A DNA stretch of 64,000 nt from assembly GCF_002873395.1 (NCBI RefSeq), contig NZ_MCUV01000031.1, positions 1,264-65,263 on the forward strand, written 5' to 3'. Both the position numbers and the translations under genes were made by a program. The DNA comes from Vibrio sp. 10N.286.49.B3 (GTDB lineage: Bacteria; Pseudomonadota; Gammaproteobacteria; Enterobacterales; Vibrionaceae). The notes under the pieces were generated by a model. That model had not been told where the DNA came from, ran no database searches, and worked only from the letters and a program-made list of their open reading frames with translations. Positions 36,989-47,058 of the stretch are shown piece after piece; positions within the stretch are counted from its first letter, which is position 1, and each line of letters opens with the position of its first letter.

Positions 36989-37801
36989 ATGTCTCGCATT
37001 ATTGTGGTAACGTCAGGAAAAGGTGGCGTAGGTAAAACAACGTCAAGTGCAGCAATCGCTTCAGGCTTAGCTCTGAAAGGAAAGAAAACAGCGGTTATCG
37101 ACTTTGATATTGGTCTGCGAAATCTTGACCTCATCATGGGTTGTGAACGACGCGTTGTTTATGACTTTGTTAATGTGATCAATGGTGAGGCAACGCTAAA
37201 CCAAGCAATGATCAAAGATAAGCGCACTGAAAATCTATTCATTTTACCCGCTTCTCAAACTCGTGATAAAGATGCATTAACAAAAGAAGGCGTTGAACGT
37301 ATCTTTGCTGAGTTAGATGAGATGGGATTTGATTTCATCATTTGTGACTCACCTGCTGGTATTGAGCAAGGTGCTTTAATGGCACTCTACTTTGCGGATG
37401 AAGCCATTGTCACCACTAATCCAGAAGTCTCTTCTGTTCGAGATTCTGACCGTATTCTTGGTATTCTTGATTCTAAATCTCGCCGTGCTGAAGCGGGAGC
37501 AGATCCGGTTAAACAACACCTTCTTTTAACACGCTATAACCCAACTCGAGTAAGTCAGGGTGAAATGCTGAGTGTAGAAGATGTTGAAGATATTCTGCAT
37601 ATTTCATTACTTGGTGTGATTCCTGAAAGCCAAGCAGTACTTAATGCCTCTAACAAAGGGGTTCCAGTGATCTTTGATGACCAATCAGATGCTGGTATGG
37701 CTTATGGTGATACTGTTGATCGCTTATTAGGTGAACAAGTCGATTTTCGCTTCGTCACTGAAGAGAAAAAAGGCATCTTCAAGCGACTTTTCGGAGGCTA
37801 A
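36989..37801 (+). CDS. minD: Septum site-determining ATPase MinD
   Basis: Membrane-cycling ATPase of the ParA/MinD class that recruits MinC. The 270-residue protein has the deviant Walker A loop GKGGVGKTT (residues 10-18), the [10 protein letters not shown] switch, [11 protein letters not shown], and the C-terminal amphipathic membrane-targeting helix ([10 protein letters not shown]). The ribosome site AAGGA precedes the ATG. Middle gene of minCDE. Confidence 0.97.
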   Translation: MSRIIVVTSGKGGVGKTTSSAAIASGLALKGKKTAVIDFDIGLRNLDLIMGCERRVVYDFVNVINGEATLNQAMIKDKRTENLFILPASQTRDKDALTKEGVERIFAELDEMGFDFIICDSPAGIEQGALMALYFADEAIVTTNPEVSSVRDSDRILGILDSKSRRAEAGADPVKQHLLLTRYNPTRVSQGEMLSVEDVEDILHISLLGVIPESQAVLNASNKGVPVIFDDQSDAGMAYGDTVDRLLGEQVDFRFVTEEKKGIFKRLFGG

Positions 37802-37805
37802 AATT

Positions 37806-38063
37806 ATGTCATTATTGGAATTTTTTCGCCCACAGAAAAAAGAAACCGCAAGTTTAGCAAAAGAGCGCTTACAAATTATTGTTGCTGAGCGTCGCAGCCA
37901 TGATGATCCTGCGCCATCCTATTTGCCAAAGCTAAAAGAAGATATTCTTAAAGTGATTGCCAAGTATGTTGCGGTAGATCCTTCAATGGTCGACCTCTCT
38001 TTTGAGCACAAAGATGATGATATTTCCGTCATTGAACTTAATGTGAAACTGCCGGAAGAGTAA
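37806..38063 (+). CDS. minE: Cell division topological specificity factor MinE
   Basis: An 85-residue protein that displaces MinC, stimulates MinD ATPase and drives the pole-to-pole oscillation. The N-terminal MSLLEFFRP membrane and MinD-binding segment, the [13 protein letters not shown] contact helix and the C-terminal beta dimerisation domain are present. The ATG at 37806, 4 bp after minD, gives the family length; the open frame extends upstream into minD without meaning. Confidence 0.96.
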   Translation: MSLLEFFRPQKKETASLAKERLQIIVAERRSHDDPAPSYLPKLKEDILKVIAKYVAVDPSMVDLSFEHKDDDISVIELNVKLPEE

Positions 38064-38120
38064 TATTCTTCACAGTGATTATGTGAATAGATAGATTGCC
38101 TCTATTACCGAGGCGATTAA

Positions 38121-38156
38121 AAAAAGGTTTGCTCTCTAAAAAGCAAACCTTTTTTA
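38121..38156. terminator. Bidirectional terminator between minE and rnd
   Basis: Perfect stem AAAAAGGTTTGCT / AGCAAACCTTTTT with an 8-nt loop, followed by a T-run on each strand. It lies between the convergent ends of minE and rnd. Confidence 0.88.
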
Positions 38157-38185
38157 TTATCATAATTAAACGAAGAGCCGCTAAA

Positions 38186-39304
38186 TTAAATGAGCTTATC
38201 TAAACGTTGACCTAAAATCTCTAAACGCCAGCCTTGCATGACATCTGGGCAGATTTCTGGGTTGCGATTTTTCTTCCAGATCCAACTAAGCAATTGGTTC
38301 ATCTGTTTTTTAGATGCTAAGAATTCAACCGCCAGTCCAGTTGAATCAGACACGAGTTTCACTTCATCTTTTAAGCGTTTAAATAATTGCTTATACGTTG
38401 GAAAGTCCATCAAACGCACGATTTCTTCTGGGTAGTCATCACTTGCCGTCTGCTCTGCCTTAGTCACTATCGCGCCAATACGAGCGCTGTGACGACGTGC
38501 AGAACGTACATCAATGCCGTGTTGCTCCATATTACGCAAGCTCTTTAAGCCAAAGCGAGCCACCGACCATAAGTCTTGCTCTTTAAAGATAAAGTTAAGT
38601 GCTAAATCGCGACGCATTGCTTCTTCATAGCGCCATTTTGCTAGTGGTTTTAAAACCGCGAGTTGCGCAGGGGTTAATTGCCAAGCCCCTTTAATATCCG
38701 TATAAAGTTTATCTTTATTAATGTGCTTAATACGCTTACGAACAAGCAACTCACACTCTTGTTGAGCCGCTTCCCACCAATTCGCTTCTTTCACTTGTAC
38801 CAATAATTTTTCATACAAAGGTAGCAAGTAAAAAACATCTGCCGCAGCATAATCCAGTTGCTTTTTCGTTAATGGACGAGCCATCCAGTCAGTGCGTGAC
38901 TCACTTTTATCTAGCTCAACGCCCACAAACTCATTCACTAATGTTGCAAAACCCGTCGATAAGCCATTACCTAAAAATGCCGCCATGACTTGAGTATCGA
39001 TCATTGGTGCTGGTGTACAACCAAATGAATTTTGGAATACTTCAAGGTCTTCACCACACGCATGCAACACTTTTAATGTTGATGGATCTTGCAGCAAACC
39101 AACAAAAGCCTCCATCTTATCTTCTAATGCCACAGGATCTATTAGTGATAAATTCTCGCCATCAAAGAGCTGAATAAGACCAAGCAGAGGGTAAAACGTA
39201 CGCGTACGAACAAACTCCGTGTCGAGCATAACCACATCAGCTTCACGCGCTTGTAAACAAACTCGTTCTAAATCTTCGATTTGGGTAATAATTTGATAAT
39301 TCAC
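38186..39304 (-). CDS. rnd: Ribonuclease D
   Basis: 3'-5' exoribonuclease that trims tRNA and other stable RNA 3' ends. The 372-residue protein has the DEDDy exonuclease domain (LDTEFVRTRTFYP, LHACGEDLEVF, DTQVMAAFLG, and LDYAAADVFYLLPLY), followed by HRDC-type helical domains (from about residue 210). The start is GTG with GAGAG 4-5 nt upstream. It follows fadD by 97 bp behind a hairpin. Confidence 0.95.
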   Translation of the reverse strand: MNYQIITQIEDLERVCLQAREADVVMLDTEFVRTRTFYPLLGLIQLFDGENLSLIDPVALEDKMEAFVGLLQDPSTLKVLHACGEDLEVFQNSFGCTPAPMIDTQVMAAFLGNGLSTGFATLVNEFVGVELDKSESRTDWMARPLTKKQLDYAAADVFYLLPLYEKLLVQVKEANWWEAAQQECELLVRKRIKHINKDKLYTDIKGAWQLTPAQLAVLKPLAKWRYEEAMRRDLALNFIFKEQDLWSVARFGLKSLRNMEQHGIDVRSARRHSARIGAIVTKAEQTASDDYPEEIVRLMDFPTYKQLFKRLKDEVKLVSDSTGLAVEFLASKKQMNQLLSWIWKKNRNPEICPDVMQGWRLEILGQRLDKLI

Positions 39305-39335
39305 AAAACTCTCGCAAACTCTTTTATAAGAGCAA

Positions 39336-39364
39336 TAAAAATGCCGGCATTAGCGACCGGCATT
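39336..39364 (-). terminator. Terminator of fadD
   Basis: Stem ATGCCGG / CCGGCAT with an 8- or 9-nt loop, followed on the minus strand by TTTTTATT, 38 bp past the fadD stop. Confidence 0.78.
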
Positions 39365-39401
39365 CTAACAGAAAATAAGATTAAATGGTGACTACAACCA
39401 C

Positions 39402-41096
39402 TTAAGCTGTCGGCTTTTTCGCTAACTCTGCATCGTTCTCTTCACGTAGCACACGACGTAAGATTTTACCTACATTCGTTTTTGGTAAGTCTTCACGGAA
39501 CTCAACTAACTTAGGAATTTTATATCCGGTTAAATGTTGACGACAGTGAGCAATAATCTCTTCTTTGGTCAAGCTCGGATCACGTTTTACCACGTAGATC
39601 TTAACTAGCTCACCAGAGACTTCGTGCGGCTGACCAATGGCTGCCACTTCTAAGACTTTACCGTGTAGAGCAATCACGTCTTCAATTTCATTTGGGTAAA
39701 CGTTGAAGCCAGAAACTAAAATCATGTCTTTTTTACGATCAACAATGTGTAAGAAGCCTTGCTCATCAAATTTAACAATGTCGCCCGTTGATAACCAACC
39801 TTCAGAGTTAATTACTTCCTTCGTCGCTTCAGAACGCTGCCAGTAACCTTGCATCACCTGTGGTCCACGTACTTGCAATTCACCAACTTGATCATTTGCA
39901 ACAACATTACCGTCTTCATCGACAAGTCGTACTTCTGTTGATGGTACCGGTAAGCCAATCGAACCGTTATATTCCGTCAAGTTATGTGGATAAACAGCAA
40001 CCAATGGTGCACACTCGGTAAGACCATAGCCTTCCAGTAGGTATTTACCTGTTACTTTTTTCCATTTATCTGCAACAGCACGCTGAACAGCCATACCACC
40101 ACCAACAGATAATCTTAAGTTAGTGAAATCCACTTCATGGAAGTCTTCATTGTTCACTAATGCATTAAAGAGTGTATTTACACCCGTGATCGCTGTGAAT
40201 GGGTAAGCTTTTAGTTCTTTAATAAAGCCTGGAATATCACGAGGGTTAGTGATTAATAAGTTACGCCCCCCCATTTCAATCATCAGCAAGCAGTTAACCG
40301 TTAAAGCAAAAACATGATACAGCGGCAGTGCTGTTACCATCAATTCGCGCCCTTCAGTTAACGTTGGACCATAAGCTCCTTTTGCTTGCATCACATTGGC
40401 AACCATATTGCGATGGGTCAAAATTGCCCCTTTCGCTACACCTGTGGTACCGCCGGTGTATTGTAAGAATGCAATATCTTCACCCGACATAAATGGTTTG
40501 ACGTATTGTAAGCGGCGACCTTTGTAAAGTGCTTTACGTAGTGAGATAGCCCCTGGCAAATTGTACTTTGGAACCATGCCTTTTACGTACTTAACAACAA
40601 AATCAACGATGGTCCCCTTTGCTCTTGGCAACATCTGACCAAGACTCGTTAAGATCACGTGCTTCACTGGGGTTTTATCAACAACCTGCTCTAAGGTGTT
40701 AGCAAAGTTCGATACAATAACGATCGCTTTGGCATCAGCGTCATTCAGTTGATGCTCTAATTCTCGAGGGGTATACAGCGGGTTTACGTTGACGGCAATC
40801 ATACCTGCACGCAAGATACCAAAAAGAGCGACTGGGTATTGCAGCAAGTTTGGCATCATCAGAGCAACGCGATCACCCGGCTTTAACTTTAAGTCATTCT
40901 GTAAGTAAGCAGCAAAAGCTCGGCTGCGTTCTTCTAATTTACGGAACGTCATCACTGAGCCCATATTCATGAACGCAGGTTGGTCAGCATACTTTTGTAC
41001 TGACTGTTCAAACATCTCCACTAGCGAGGTGTATTGATCAGGATTAATGGTTTCAGGTACGTCACTTGGGATGCGTGAAAGCCAAGGTTTATCCAC
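39402..41096 (-). CDS. fadD: Long-chain fatty acid-CoA ligase FadD
   Basis: Membrane-associated acyl-CoA synthetase activating exogenous fatty acids for degradation or phospholipid use. The 564-residue protein matches FadD along its length: [15 protein letters not shown] (ATP loop), [35 protein letters not shown] and the fatty-acid signature [16 protein letters not shown], then the C-terminal lysine in NVGKILRR. The start is GTG with AAGGAG 7 nt upstream. It lies next to rnd, as in E. coli. The usual FadR operator upstream was not recognised. Confidence 0.96.
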   Translation of the reverse strand: MDKPWLSRIPSDVPETINPDQYTSLVEMFEQSVQKYADQPAFMNMGSVMTFRKLEERSRAFAAYLQNDLKLKPGDRVALMMPNLLQYPVALFGILRAGMIAVNVNPLYTPRELEHQLNDADAKAIVIVSNFANTLEQVVDKTPVKHVILTSLGQMLPRAKGTIVDFVVKYVKGMVPKYNLPGAISLRKALYKGRRLQYVKPFMSGEDIAFLQYTGGTTGVAKGAILTHRNMVANVMQAKGAYGPTLTEGRELMVTALPLYHVFALTVNCLLMIEMGGRNLLITNPRDIPGFIKELKAYPFTAITGVNTLFNALVNNEDFHEVDFTNLRLSVGGGMAVQRAVADKWKKVTGKYLLEGYGLTECAPLVAVYPHNLTEYNGSIGLPVPSTEVRLVDEDGNVVANDQVGELQVRGPQVMQGYWQRSEATKEVINSEGWLSTGDIVKFDEQGFLHIVDRKKDMILVSGFNVYPNEIEDVIALHGKVLEVAAIGQPHEVSGELVKIYVVKRDPSLTKEEIIAHCRQHLTGYKIPKLVEFREDLPKTNVGKILRRVLREENDAELAKKPTA

Positions 41097-41187
41097 GGTT
41101 ATACTCCTTATTATTGGCTATCGCTTAGCAATAGCACTTCATTATTTGTTTATTACAGCACAGCCACAGAACTTCGCCACGAAAGAT

Positions 41188-42090
41188 TTAAGCACTTGTT
41201 TCATTTTTGTTAACTGAGCCTAAAATTAGTTCCACTACTTGCTTTGGATTTTGCAAGTGGCAATGGTGCCCACCAGCGATGGTAATCACCTCGATCGCCT
41301 GAGTGGATGCCGTTACTGTATCGCTACTGTGTTGGTTATGGGCTTTTTTAAGTGATGAGAAACCTTGCTCTGCGAGAATAATTAATTGCGGACATTCAAT
41401 CGCATCTTGAATGACTTGCGCTTGCTGCGGTGACATACGATAGAGCGAGTCACACTGCAATTTCTTATCATGTCGCCACTGCCACTTACCGTCATCAAGG
41501 ATAACGCTTCGCTCAACAATAGGTGCTATCAGTGCTTTATCTATCTGATTCACATTGGCTCTCAAGTCAATGGCAGCATCAAGGCTGCTTAAACGACGAG
41601 ATGGCTTTTTACGTTGACGCTGGCGGCTTGATACCCCAGTTCTTAAACGCGTTATCGTCTCATCAGCACTTTCACTTAAAGGTCCATAACCTTCGATTTG
41701 TATTAATCCCGATACTTTTTCAGGAAAGGCGGCACTATAGCAACTTGCTACCAATGCACCAAGGGAATGTCCTACTAACACTAGGTTGTTTGGTGATATT
41801 TCATCCAAAAGCTGTTCAATATCATCGATGTAATCATGGAATGGATAGAATGAGCCAGGTTTATGACTGGACAGACCATGCCCAGGGAGATCTATCGCGA
41901 TCAAACAGCAATCAGGATCAGATTCAACCCAGACACTCATCATAGAGAAAAAGCTCGCTGCGTTATCTAACCAGCCATGTAAAAAAAGGACCGTTTTGCC
42001 AGCCTTTTGTGGATCTCCATACTCAATGGATGCAAGTGTACCAGTACTAAGCTGGTACTCTCGCGAATGAAAGCTGTCATCATTTAACAT
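41188..42090 (-). CDS. Alpha/beta-fold hydrolase
   Basis: A 300-residue hydrolase of unknown substrate. The oxyanion region LFLHGWLDNAASF, a DLPGHGLS motif, the nucleophile elbow GHSLGALVASCYSAAFPE and a C-terminal histidine in IAGGHHCHLQNP (with ILAEQG before it) complete a catalytic triad. The lid region is basic (SSRQRQRKKPSRR). The ATG at 42090 overlaps the slp stop by 11 bp; the open frame extends to 42177 inside slp. It is probably co-expressed with slp. No specific reaction can be assigned. Confidence 0.85.
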   Translation of the reverse strand: MLNDDSFHSREYQLSTGTLASIEYGDPQKAGKTVLFLHGWLDNAASFFSMMSVWVESDPDCCLIAIDLPGHGLSSHKPGSFYPFHDYIDDIEQLLDEISPNNLVLVGHSLGALVASCYSAAFPEKVSGLIQIEGYGPLSESADETITRLRTGVSSRQRQRKKPSRRLSSLDAAIDLRANVNQIDKALIAPIVERSVILDDGKWQWRHDKKLQCDSLYRMSPQQAQVIQDAIECPQLIILAEQGFSSLKKAHNQHSSDTVTASTQAIEVITIAGGHHCHLQNPKQVVELILGSVNKNETSA

Positions 42091-42637
42091 TTTGAATGAC
42101 TCTTGCCTCTCTTGGTCCGTAATCAAAAGCGCGGCAGTGGAAGCTACGACAATTGTCAAAAGCGCGATCAAAGTCATTCATAATGATACGCTCTTCTATG
42201 CGCCATAAACGCTGCCCGTATGCTTCCATGACAGGAAAAGTATAATCAAACTCTCCAACTTTACCCGCTTCTGGCATGGCTGTTTTACCGACAAAAGTAA
42301 CTAGCCGTCCTTGTGCAAAAGCAACCGGCTCAACATACCCAGGTACATAAGCGATAAATCGACCTTGAGGATCTTGAGTGATATCTGGCTGACCTGATTT
42401 ATTGATAGGTAAGTTCACCACTTCAATGCGGCTTTTGGTCGCTAAGTTATCGACTTTCGCGATGACCCCGCCCAAGCGTACATCGGTCTGAAGGCTAGGA
42501 TCAGCGTTTAACCAAGTTGAGTAATCGCTAATTAGTACTTCACTTTGTGCGGTTAATTCTGACGGTAAAGAAGTACAAGCAGAAAGAAAAGTGATGAGGG
42601 AAAGCAAACTGAATGCACGAGCAAAAAAGGTTTTCAT
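42080..42637 (-). CDS. slp: Slp family outer membrane lipoprotein
   Basis: A 185-residue lipoprotein of the Slp/YeaY family. The start MKTFFARAFSLLSLITFLSAC carries a lipobox ending LSAC (lipidated Cys about residue 21), followed by the domain with VRLGGVIAKVDN and RFIAYVPGYVEP. Family members are starvation- or stationary-phase-induced outer membrane proteins. The ATG at 42637 is chosen because it gives a clean signal peptide; the open frame extends 30 codons upstream. It is coupled to the downstream hydrolase gene by an 11-bp overlap. Confidence 0.9.
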   Translation of the reverse strand: MKTFFARAFSLLSLITFLSACTSLPSELTAQSEVLISDYSTWLNADPSLQTDVRLGGVIAKVDNLATKSRIEVVNLPINKSGQPDITQDPQGRFIAYVPGYVEPVAFAQGRLVTFVGKTAMPEAGKVGEFDYTFPVMEAYGQRLWRIEERIIMNDFDRAFDNCRSFHCRAFDYGPREARVIQNVK

Positions 42638-42692
42638 CTTAAGTACCTTACTAATAAAAAGTGAATCTATTGAATACGATAAGTAAAATCGT

Positions 42693-43007
42693 TCAGATAT
42701 AGATATCGACACCAAACATCTGCGCAAGTTCTTCTTTTTTGGCTTGATTCAACACATCGAAATACTCTTGCATCGCTTTACGTGAGTGACCTTCTGGAAG
42801 ATCATAATGCAATTGGGCTTTTTTTAAGTCTGATTCATTCATTGGCTTGATCGAATGAGCGACCGCGTTTGCCACTTTCGTCGGCTGTGCGACTTGAGAT
42901 GATGAGGAAGTTGGAGTGCCAGATTGGCTTTTTCTAACCTCATTCTTTTTGTTGGTTTTATTGGTGTGAGTCAGCCTAGCAGGCGGTAAACCGTTAATCG
43001 ATACCAT
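42693..43007 (-). CDS. Uncharacterised 104-residue protein
   Basis: I do not recognise a named family. The first half is low-complexity, rich in Lys, Ser, Thr and Gln. The second half (about residues 55-104) looks structured and helical (LKKAQLHYDLPEGHSRKAMQEY, then FDVLNQAKKEELAQMFGVDIYI in part). No signal peptide or membrane helix. The ATG at 43007 with GAGTGA 7 nt upstream is preferred over a TTG four codons earlier. It lies between tsaB and slp on the same strand, behind a hairpin. My impression is that similar short proteins occur at this place in other vibrios, but that is memory, not a search. Confidence 0.7.
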   Translation of the reverse strand: MVSINGLPPARLTHTNKTNKKNEVRKSQSGTPTSSSSQVAQPTKVANAVAHSIKPMNESDLKKAQLHYDLPEGHSRKAMQEYFDVLNQAKKEELAQMFGVDIYI

Positions 43008-43025
43008 ATATTCACTCAATAATAA

Positions 43026-43052
43026 GGGTGAAAAGAGTCGCTCTCTTCACCC
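43026..43052 (-). terminator. Hairpin between tsaB and the 104-residue protein gene
   Basis: A 12-bp stem GGGTGAAAAGAG / CTCTCTTCACCC (one mismatch) with a 3-nt loop. On the minus strand it is followed only by TTATTG, so it is a weak terminator or attenuator. Confidence 0.5.
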
Positions 43053-43106
43053 GCTGTTATGCCAATCATACTAATGCTGTCGTATATTTACGTTCTGATC
43101 GTTTGT

Positions 43107-43811
43107 TTACTCACGACCTGGTAGCTTTTTCCAAGTAACCTTATCACGCAAATAAACAGGGCTCGCCTCTTCAGCTAAAACCGTGTTGCCTTTTTGCCAT
43201 TCAAACTGTGCTAAATGAGCGATATCTTGCGCTTCTGGAAATTGTACATCGGTAGCAATAAGCTCTAGAGGTAGCGCAGCTAAAGGCTCTTGGTAAGCTT
43301 CCCACCCAGTACCTGCGGTTGCCCATTGCAGAGCTTCTTTTGCTTCTAATTGCGCTGCAACAGCATCTGGTGCAATAACGCACTCAGCACCGACAACAGA
43401 CCAATCGCCATTACTGATACGCTGAAAACGCCCCCAATACACTTCGCTCATTCGAGCATCGATAGCACAAGCTACCTGCTCATGCCCATGTTTACGGTAC
43501 GTACCTTGCGCCATTGCCGCTAACGTTGAAACGCCAATCATTGGTAAGTTAGCACCAAAGGCTAGACCTTGCGCGATACCAATACAGATACGAACACCAG
43601 TAAAACTGCCTGGTCCACGACCAAAAGCTAAAGCGTCTAAGTCCTGTAAACGGATCCCCGCTTCTTTTAAAACCTCGTCGACCATCGGTAGAATTTTCTT
43701 CGTATGGTCACGTGGAGCAAATTCACTACGAACAAAGGTTTGCTCGCCAATCATTAATGCTACTGAACAAGTTTCGGTTGCCGTATCTAAGGCTAGAATT
43801 TTTGCGCTCAT
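43107..43811 (-). CDS. tsaB: tRNA threonylcarbamoyladenosine synthesis protein TsaB
   Basis: A 234-residue ASKHA-fold partner of TsaD and TsaE, needed for t6A37 in ANN-decoding tRNAs. The N-terminal [39 protein letters not shown] and [11 protein letters not shown] motifs are typical. It lacks the TsaD metal-binding histidines, as expected for TsaB. It is 15 bp after yoaA on the same strand, the neighbourhood seen in E. coli (yoaA-tsaB). Confidence 0.95.
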   Translation of the reverse strand: MSAKILALDTATETCSVALMIGEQTFVRSEFAPRDHTKKILPMVDEVLKEAGIRLQDLDALAFGRGPGSFTGVRICIGIAQGLAFGANLPMIGVSTLAAMAQGTYRKHGHEQVACAIDARMSEVYWGRFQRISNGDWSVVGAECVIAPDAVAAQLEAKEALQWATAGTGWEAYQEPLAALPLELIATDVQFPEAQDIAHLAQFEWQKGNTVLAEEASPVYLRDKVTWKKLPGRE

Positions 43812-43826
43812 TGCTATCTCGAATAA

Positions 43827-45830
43827 TTAGTCATGTTCTTTGATCACCGCGTTGGAATCATCTGTCCCAACTTCAGTGTTTGACGGTGGTGTCTGCTGTT
43901 GCTTATTTGGCTCTGCTGATGAAGCTTGCAGTAAAAAATCTTTCACTCTACCTAAATCTCGCGTTCGAGGGATTGGCGGTAAGCTCGCGAGGAAAACACC
44001 ACCATAATCTCGTGTTACCAAGCGATTGTCACAGATAATTAAAGCACCTTGATCGGTTTTATCCCGAATCAAGCGCCCTACACCTTGCTTTAAGGTGATC
44101 ACTGCATCAGGCAGTTGCACTTGAGCAAAAGGATCACCACCACGTAAACGGCAATCTTCAATACGCGCCTTTAATAATGGATCATCAGGGGCGGTAAACG
44201 GTAATTTATCTATGATAACACAGCTCAGGGCATCACCTCTAACATCAATCCCTTCCCAAAATGCACCCGTTGCGACTAATAGAGCATTGCCTAACTCCAT
44301 AAATTCCGCCAATGTTTTTTGTTTACTGGTTTCACCTTGTAATAAAACAGGGACCGTCAAGGTTTCTCTAAAGCGCTCCCCGAGCTCTCGCATCATGCTG
44401 TGTGAAGTACAAAGGAAAAAACATCGCCCTTGGTTTTGTTCGACAATTGGGCTGAGTATTCGTACTAACTTATCGGCTAAGCCTGGACTGTTAGGCTCAG
44501 GAAGATAACGAGGCACACACAAACATGCCTGATTTTGATAATCAAAAGGGCTTGGTAAAGAAAACTGTTCACTCGGCGTTAAACCTAGCCGTGAAGTAAA
44601 GTGACCAAAGTCATCCGATACGGCAAGCGTCGCTGAGGTAAAAATCCATGCCCCTTGCTTTTGCTCAATCTGCTCATGAAATTTATCAGCGACCGATAAC
44701 GGGGTTATGTGTAAATTAAAATGTCGCGGTGTGGTATCAAACCAATAAGAATAGCCTGTAATTGAAACATCACACACGCGATCAAAACGGTTTTTAATTA
44801 TCGTTGCACGCTCAAAGGCAGTATCGAGCAACTGACTGCGCCCCAGTGCCAACTTCAACACATCCATCGCCAAATCAATCGCATCACTTAAACGGGTCAA
44901 CTCTCGTTCAATCGCGGTGGATTTTAGCGCCTCACGCCAGTTGCCTCGAAAACCTGGCTCACCAAGCACAATACGTAAATCCATCGCTGACTGATTCAGC
45001 CTTTCCGCCACTTTTTGCAACTGACGCATATCTTTTGCTTCAGTTCGATAAGCAATTTCAATATCTTTGCCTAACTCTTGGATCTGACGGCTCGAGAGTG
45101 ATTGACCAAAATAGTGGCTAGCGATATCAGGCAGTTGGTGCGCTTCATCAAAAATAAACACATCGGCCTCAGGAATTAATTCACCAAAGCCGGTCTCTTT
45201 AATGGCTAAATCGGCTAGAAATAGATGGTGGTTGACGACAACGATATCCGCTTCCATGGCATTTTTACGCGCTTTCAGCACAAAGCAGTCGTTAAAACTA
45301 GGGCACTCTTTCCCTAAGCAATTGTCGTTACTTGAGGTGATGGTCGGGATGACTAAACTATCTTCTGCGATAGCGTCACAGTCACCCAAATCGCCCGTTT
45401 TTGTTTCCGATGACCAACTGCGCACTTTCACCAATTGAGTCAGCAGAGTTGGATCCGATTCTGTTGTGTGACTTTCGATCATTTGACGAGATAAACGATC
45501 AAGGCATAGATAATTGGAGCGACCTTTTAATAACGCCACTTTACCGTAATAGCCAAGCGCATTAACCATTAATGGTAAGTCTCGATGGAAAAGTTGCTCT
45601 TGAAGGTTTTTTGATCCGGTACTGATAATGACTTTTTTCCCACTCAGTAACGCTGGAACGAGATAAGCGAAGGTTTTTCCCGTCCCTGTCCCTGCTTCAA
45701 CCACCAGCTGCGACTGCTTATCTATCGCTTTTTGTACCGCATGAGCCATATCAAGTTGGGGTTGGCGTGGCTGAAAACCTGGGATTGCTTTGCCCAATGC
45801 GCCCTGTTCAGAAAAGGTTTTAGATATCAT
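43827..45830 (-). CDS. yoaA: ATP-dependent DNA helicase YoaA (DinG/XPD family)
   Basis: Superfamily 2 iron-sulfur helicase, which in E. coli works with the clamp-loader subunit chi on damaged replication forks. The 667-residue protein has Walker A VEAGTGTGKTFAYL, iron-sulfur ligand cysteines (YLCLDR, then NDNCLGKECPSFNDCF), the FDEAHQLPD motif, and the C-terminal motifs GAFWEGIDVRGD and QGVGRLIRDKTDQG. The ATG at 45830 is chosen; the open frame extends 28 codons upstream without homology. It is divergent from purU and coupled with tsaB. Confidence 0.92.
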   Translation of the reverse strand: MISKTFSEQGALGKAIPGFQPRQPQLDMAHAVQKAIDKQSQLVVEAGTGTGKTFAYLVPALLSGKKVIISTGSKNLQEQLFHRDLPLMVNALGYYGKVALLKGRSNYLCLDRLSRQMIESHTTESDPTLLTQLVKVRSWSSETKTGDLGDCDAIAEDSLVIPTITSSNDNCLGKECPSFNDCFVLKARKNAMEADIVVVNHHLFLADLAIKETGFGELIPEADVFIFDEAHQLPDIASHYFGQSLSSRQIQELGKDIEIAYRTEAKDMRQLQKVAERLNQSAMDLRIVLGEPGFRGNWREALKSTAIERELTRLSDAIDLAMDVLKLALGRSQLLDTAFERATIIKNRFDRVCDVSITGYSYWFDTTPRHFNLHITPLSVADKFHEQIEQKQGAWIFTSATLAVSDDFGHFTSRLGLTPSEQFSLPSPFDYQNQACLCVPRYLPEPNSPGLADKLVRILSPIVEQNQGRCFFLCTSHSMMRELGERFRETLTVPVLLQGETSKQKTLAEFMELGNALLVATGAFWEGIDVRGDALSCVIIDKLPFTAPDDPLLKARIEDCRLRGGDPFAQVQLPDAVITLKQGVGRLIRDKTDQGALIICDNRLVTRDYGGVFLASLPPIPRTRDLGRVKDFLLQASSAEPNKQQQTPPSNTEVGTDDSNAVIKEHD

Positions 45831-46015
45831 AATCAGTTCGAAAATACACAAGATAGGGGGAATTATGGCAGATTTATTTAATATTCCTATAATTATTGCC
45901 TTGAATTGAAACAAGGAATAGATTAGTTATAAATGATATTATACTTGTCACAATAGCCGTTAACAGACGCCTATCCTATTAAAATTTTTGTTATTTTCAT
46001 GGAAGTAGATAATTA

Positions 46016-46849
46016 ATGGAAAGAAAAACACTCCTAACTCACTGCACTGATGCCCCTGGGTTAATCTCAAAGATCACCAATATTTGTTATAAACATCAAT
46101 TGAATATTATCCATAACAATGAGTTTGTAGATAATACGTCTGGTCACTTTTTTATGCGTACCGAACTGGAAGGTTATTTTAATGATGATACCTTTCTAGC
46201 CGATCTTGACCAAGCGCTACCACAACAGACTAAGCGCAAATTAGTCGACGCATCTCGCAAGCGTGTGGTTATTTTAGTCACCAAAGAGTCGCACTGCTTA
46301 GGTGATTTATTGATGAAAAATTATGATGGCAGCTTAGATGTTGAAATTGCCGCTGTGATTGGTAACTACGATACTTTGCAGTCGTTAACCGAGCGTTTTG
46401 ATATTCCTTACCACCATGTCTCTCATGTTGGACTTAGCCGTGAAGATCATGAGAAAGCTTTATTAGCAATCATCGACCAGTATGAGACTGATTACTTGGT
46501 TTTAGCTAAATATATGCGTGTATTAACACCGAGTTTTGTTGAGCAGTATCATCATAAAATCATTAATATTCATCACAGTTTCTTACCAGCGTTTATTGGT
46601 GCTAAGCCTTATCAGCAAGCGTATGAGCGTGGGGTTAAAATCATTGGCGCAACTGCGCACTTTGTAACAAATGACCTTGATGAAGGACCGATTATCAAGC
46701 AGGACGTTATTCCAGTGGATCATAACTTTAGTGCAAGAGATATGGCTCAAGCTGGGCGTGATGTGGAGAAAAATGTCTTAAGTAAGGCACTGAATAAGGT
46801 TGTTAATGATCATGTATTCGTTTACGGCAATAAGACTGTAATTTTGTAA
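46016..46849 (+). CDS. purU: Formyltetrahydrofolate deformylase PurU
   Basis: Hydrolyses 10-formyl-THF to formate and THF, balancing one-carbon pools. The 277-residue protein has an N-terminal ACT domain (residues ~1-80, LTHCTDAPGLISKITNICY). The formyltransferase-fold catalytic domain has HHSFLPAFIGAKPYQQAYERGVK and TAHFVTNDLDEGPII, including the catalytic Asn-His-Asp set. GGAAG lies upstream of the ATG. It is monocistronic and followed by the intergenic repeat at 46928-47030. Confidence 0.96.
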   Translation: MERKTLLTHCTDAPGLISKITNICYKHQLNIIHNNEFVDNTSGHFFMRTELEGYFNDDTFLADLDQALPQQTKRKLVDASRKRVVILVTKESHCLGDLLMKNYDGSLDVEIAAVIGNYDTLQSLTERFDIPYHHVSHVGLSREDHEKALLAIIDQYETDYLVLAKYMRVLTPSFVEQYHHKIINIHHSFLPAFIGAKPYQQAYERGVKIIGATAHFVTNDLDEGPIIKQDVIPVDHNFSARDMAQAGRDVEKNVLSKALNKVVNDHVFVYGNKTVIL

Positions 46850-46927
46850 TGACAGCTAAGCAATAGGGTCCGATAATTAATGTATTGGACTTTTACTTAT
46901 TTTAACCGCGAGTAACGGCAAGCTAAT

Positions 46928-47030
46928 AAACAATATGGATGTCACTCCGCAGACCGCTCAAGACATCCCTGTTCGCTTAACAATGGGCATCCATGCCCAT
47001 TGATGTCTGCTCCATCACATCCACATTGTT
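46928..47030. repeat. Hairpin-forming intergenic repeat element
   Basis: About 103 bp between the convergent ends of purU and yecM. The ends are inverted repeats, AACAATATGGATGT and ACATCCACATTGTT (13 of 14 complementary). Inside is a perfect 10-bp hairpin CAATGGGCAT-CC-ATGCCCATTG (46981-47002), and GCAGAC / GTCTGC and AGACATC / GATGTCT pairs allow alternative stems. It has no reading frame and no T-run. It looks like a small non-autonomous or REP-like dispersed element, but only one copy is in the window. Confidence 0.55.
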
Positions 47031-47058
47031 ACATCGTTAGGCTACCTCAACACTGATA

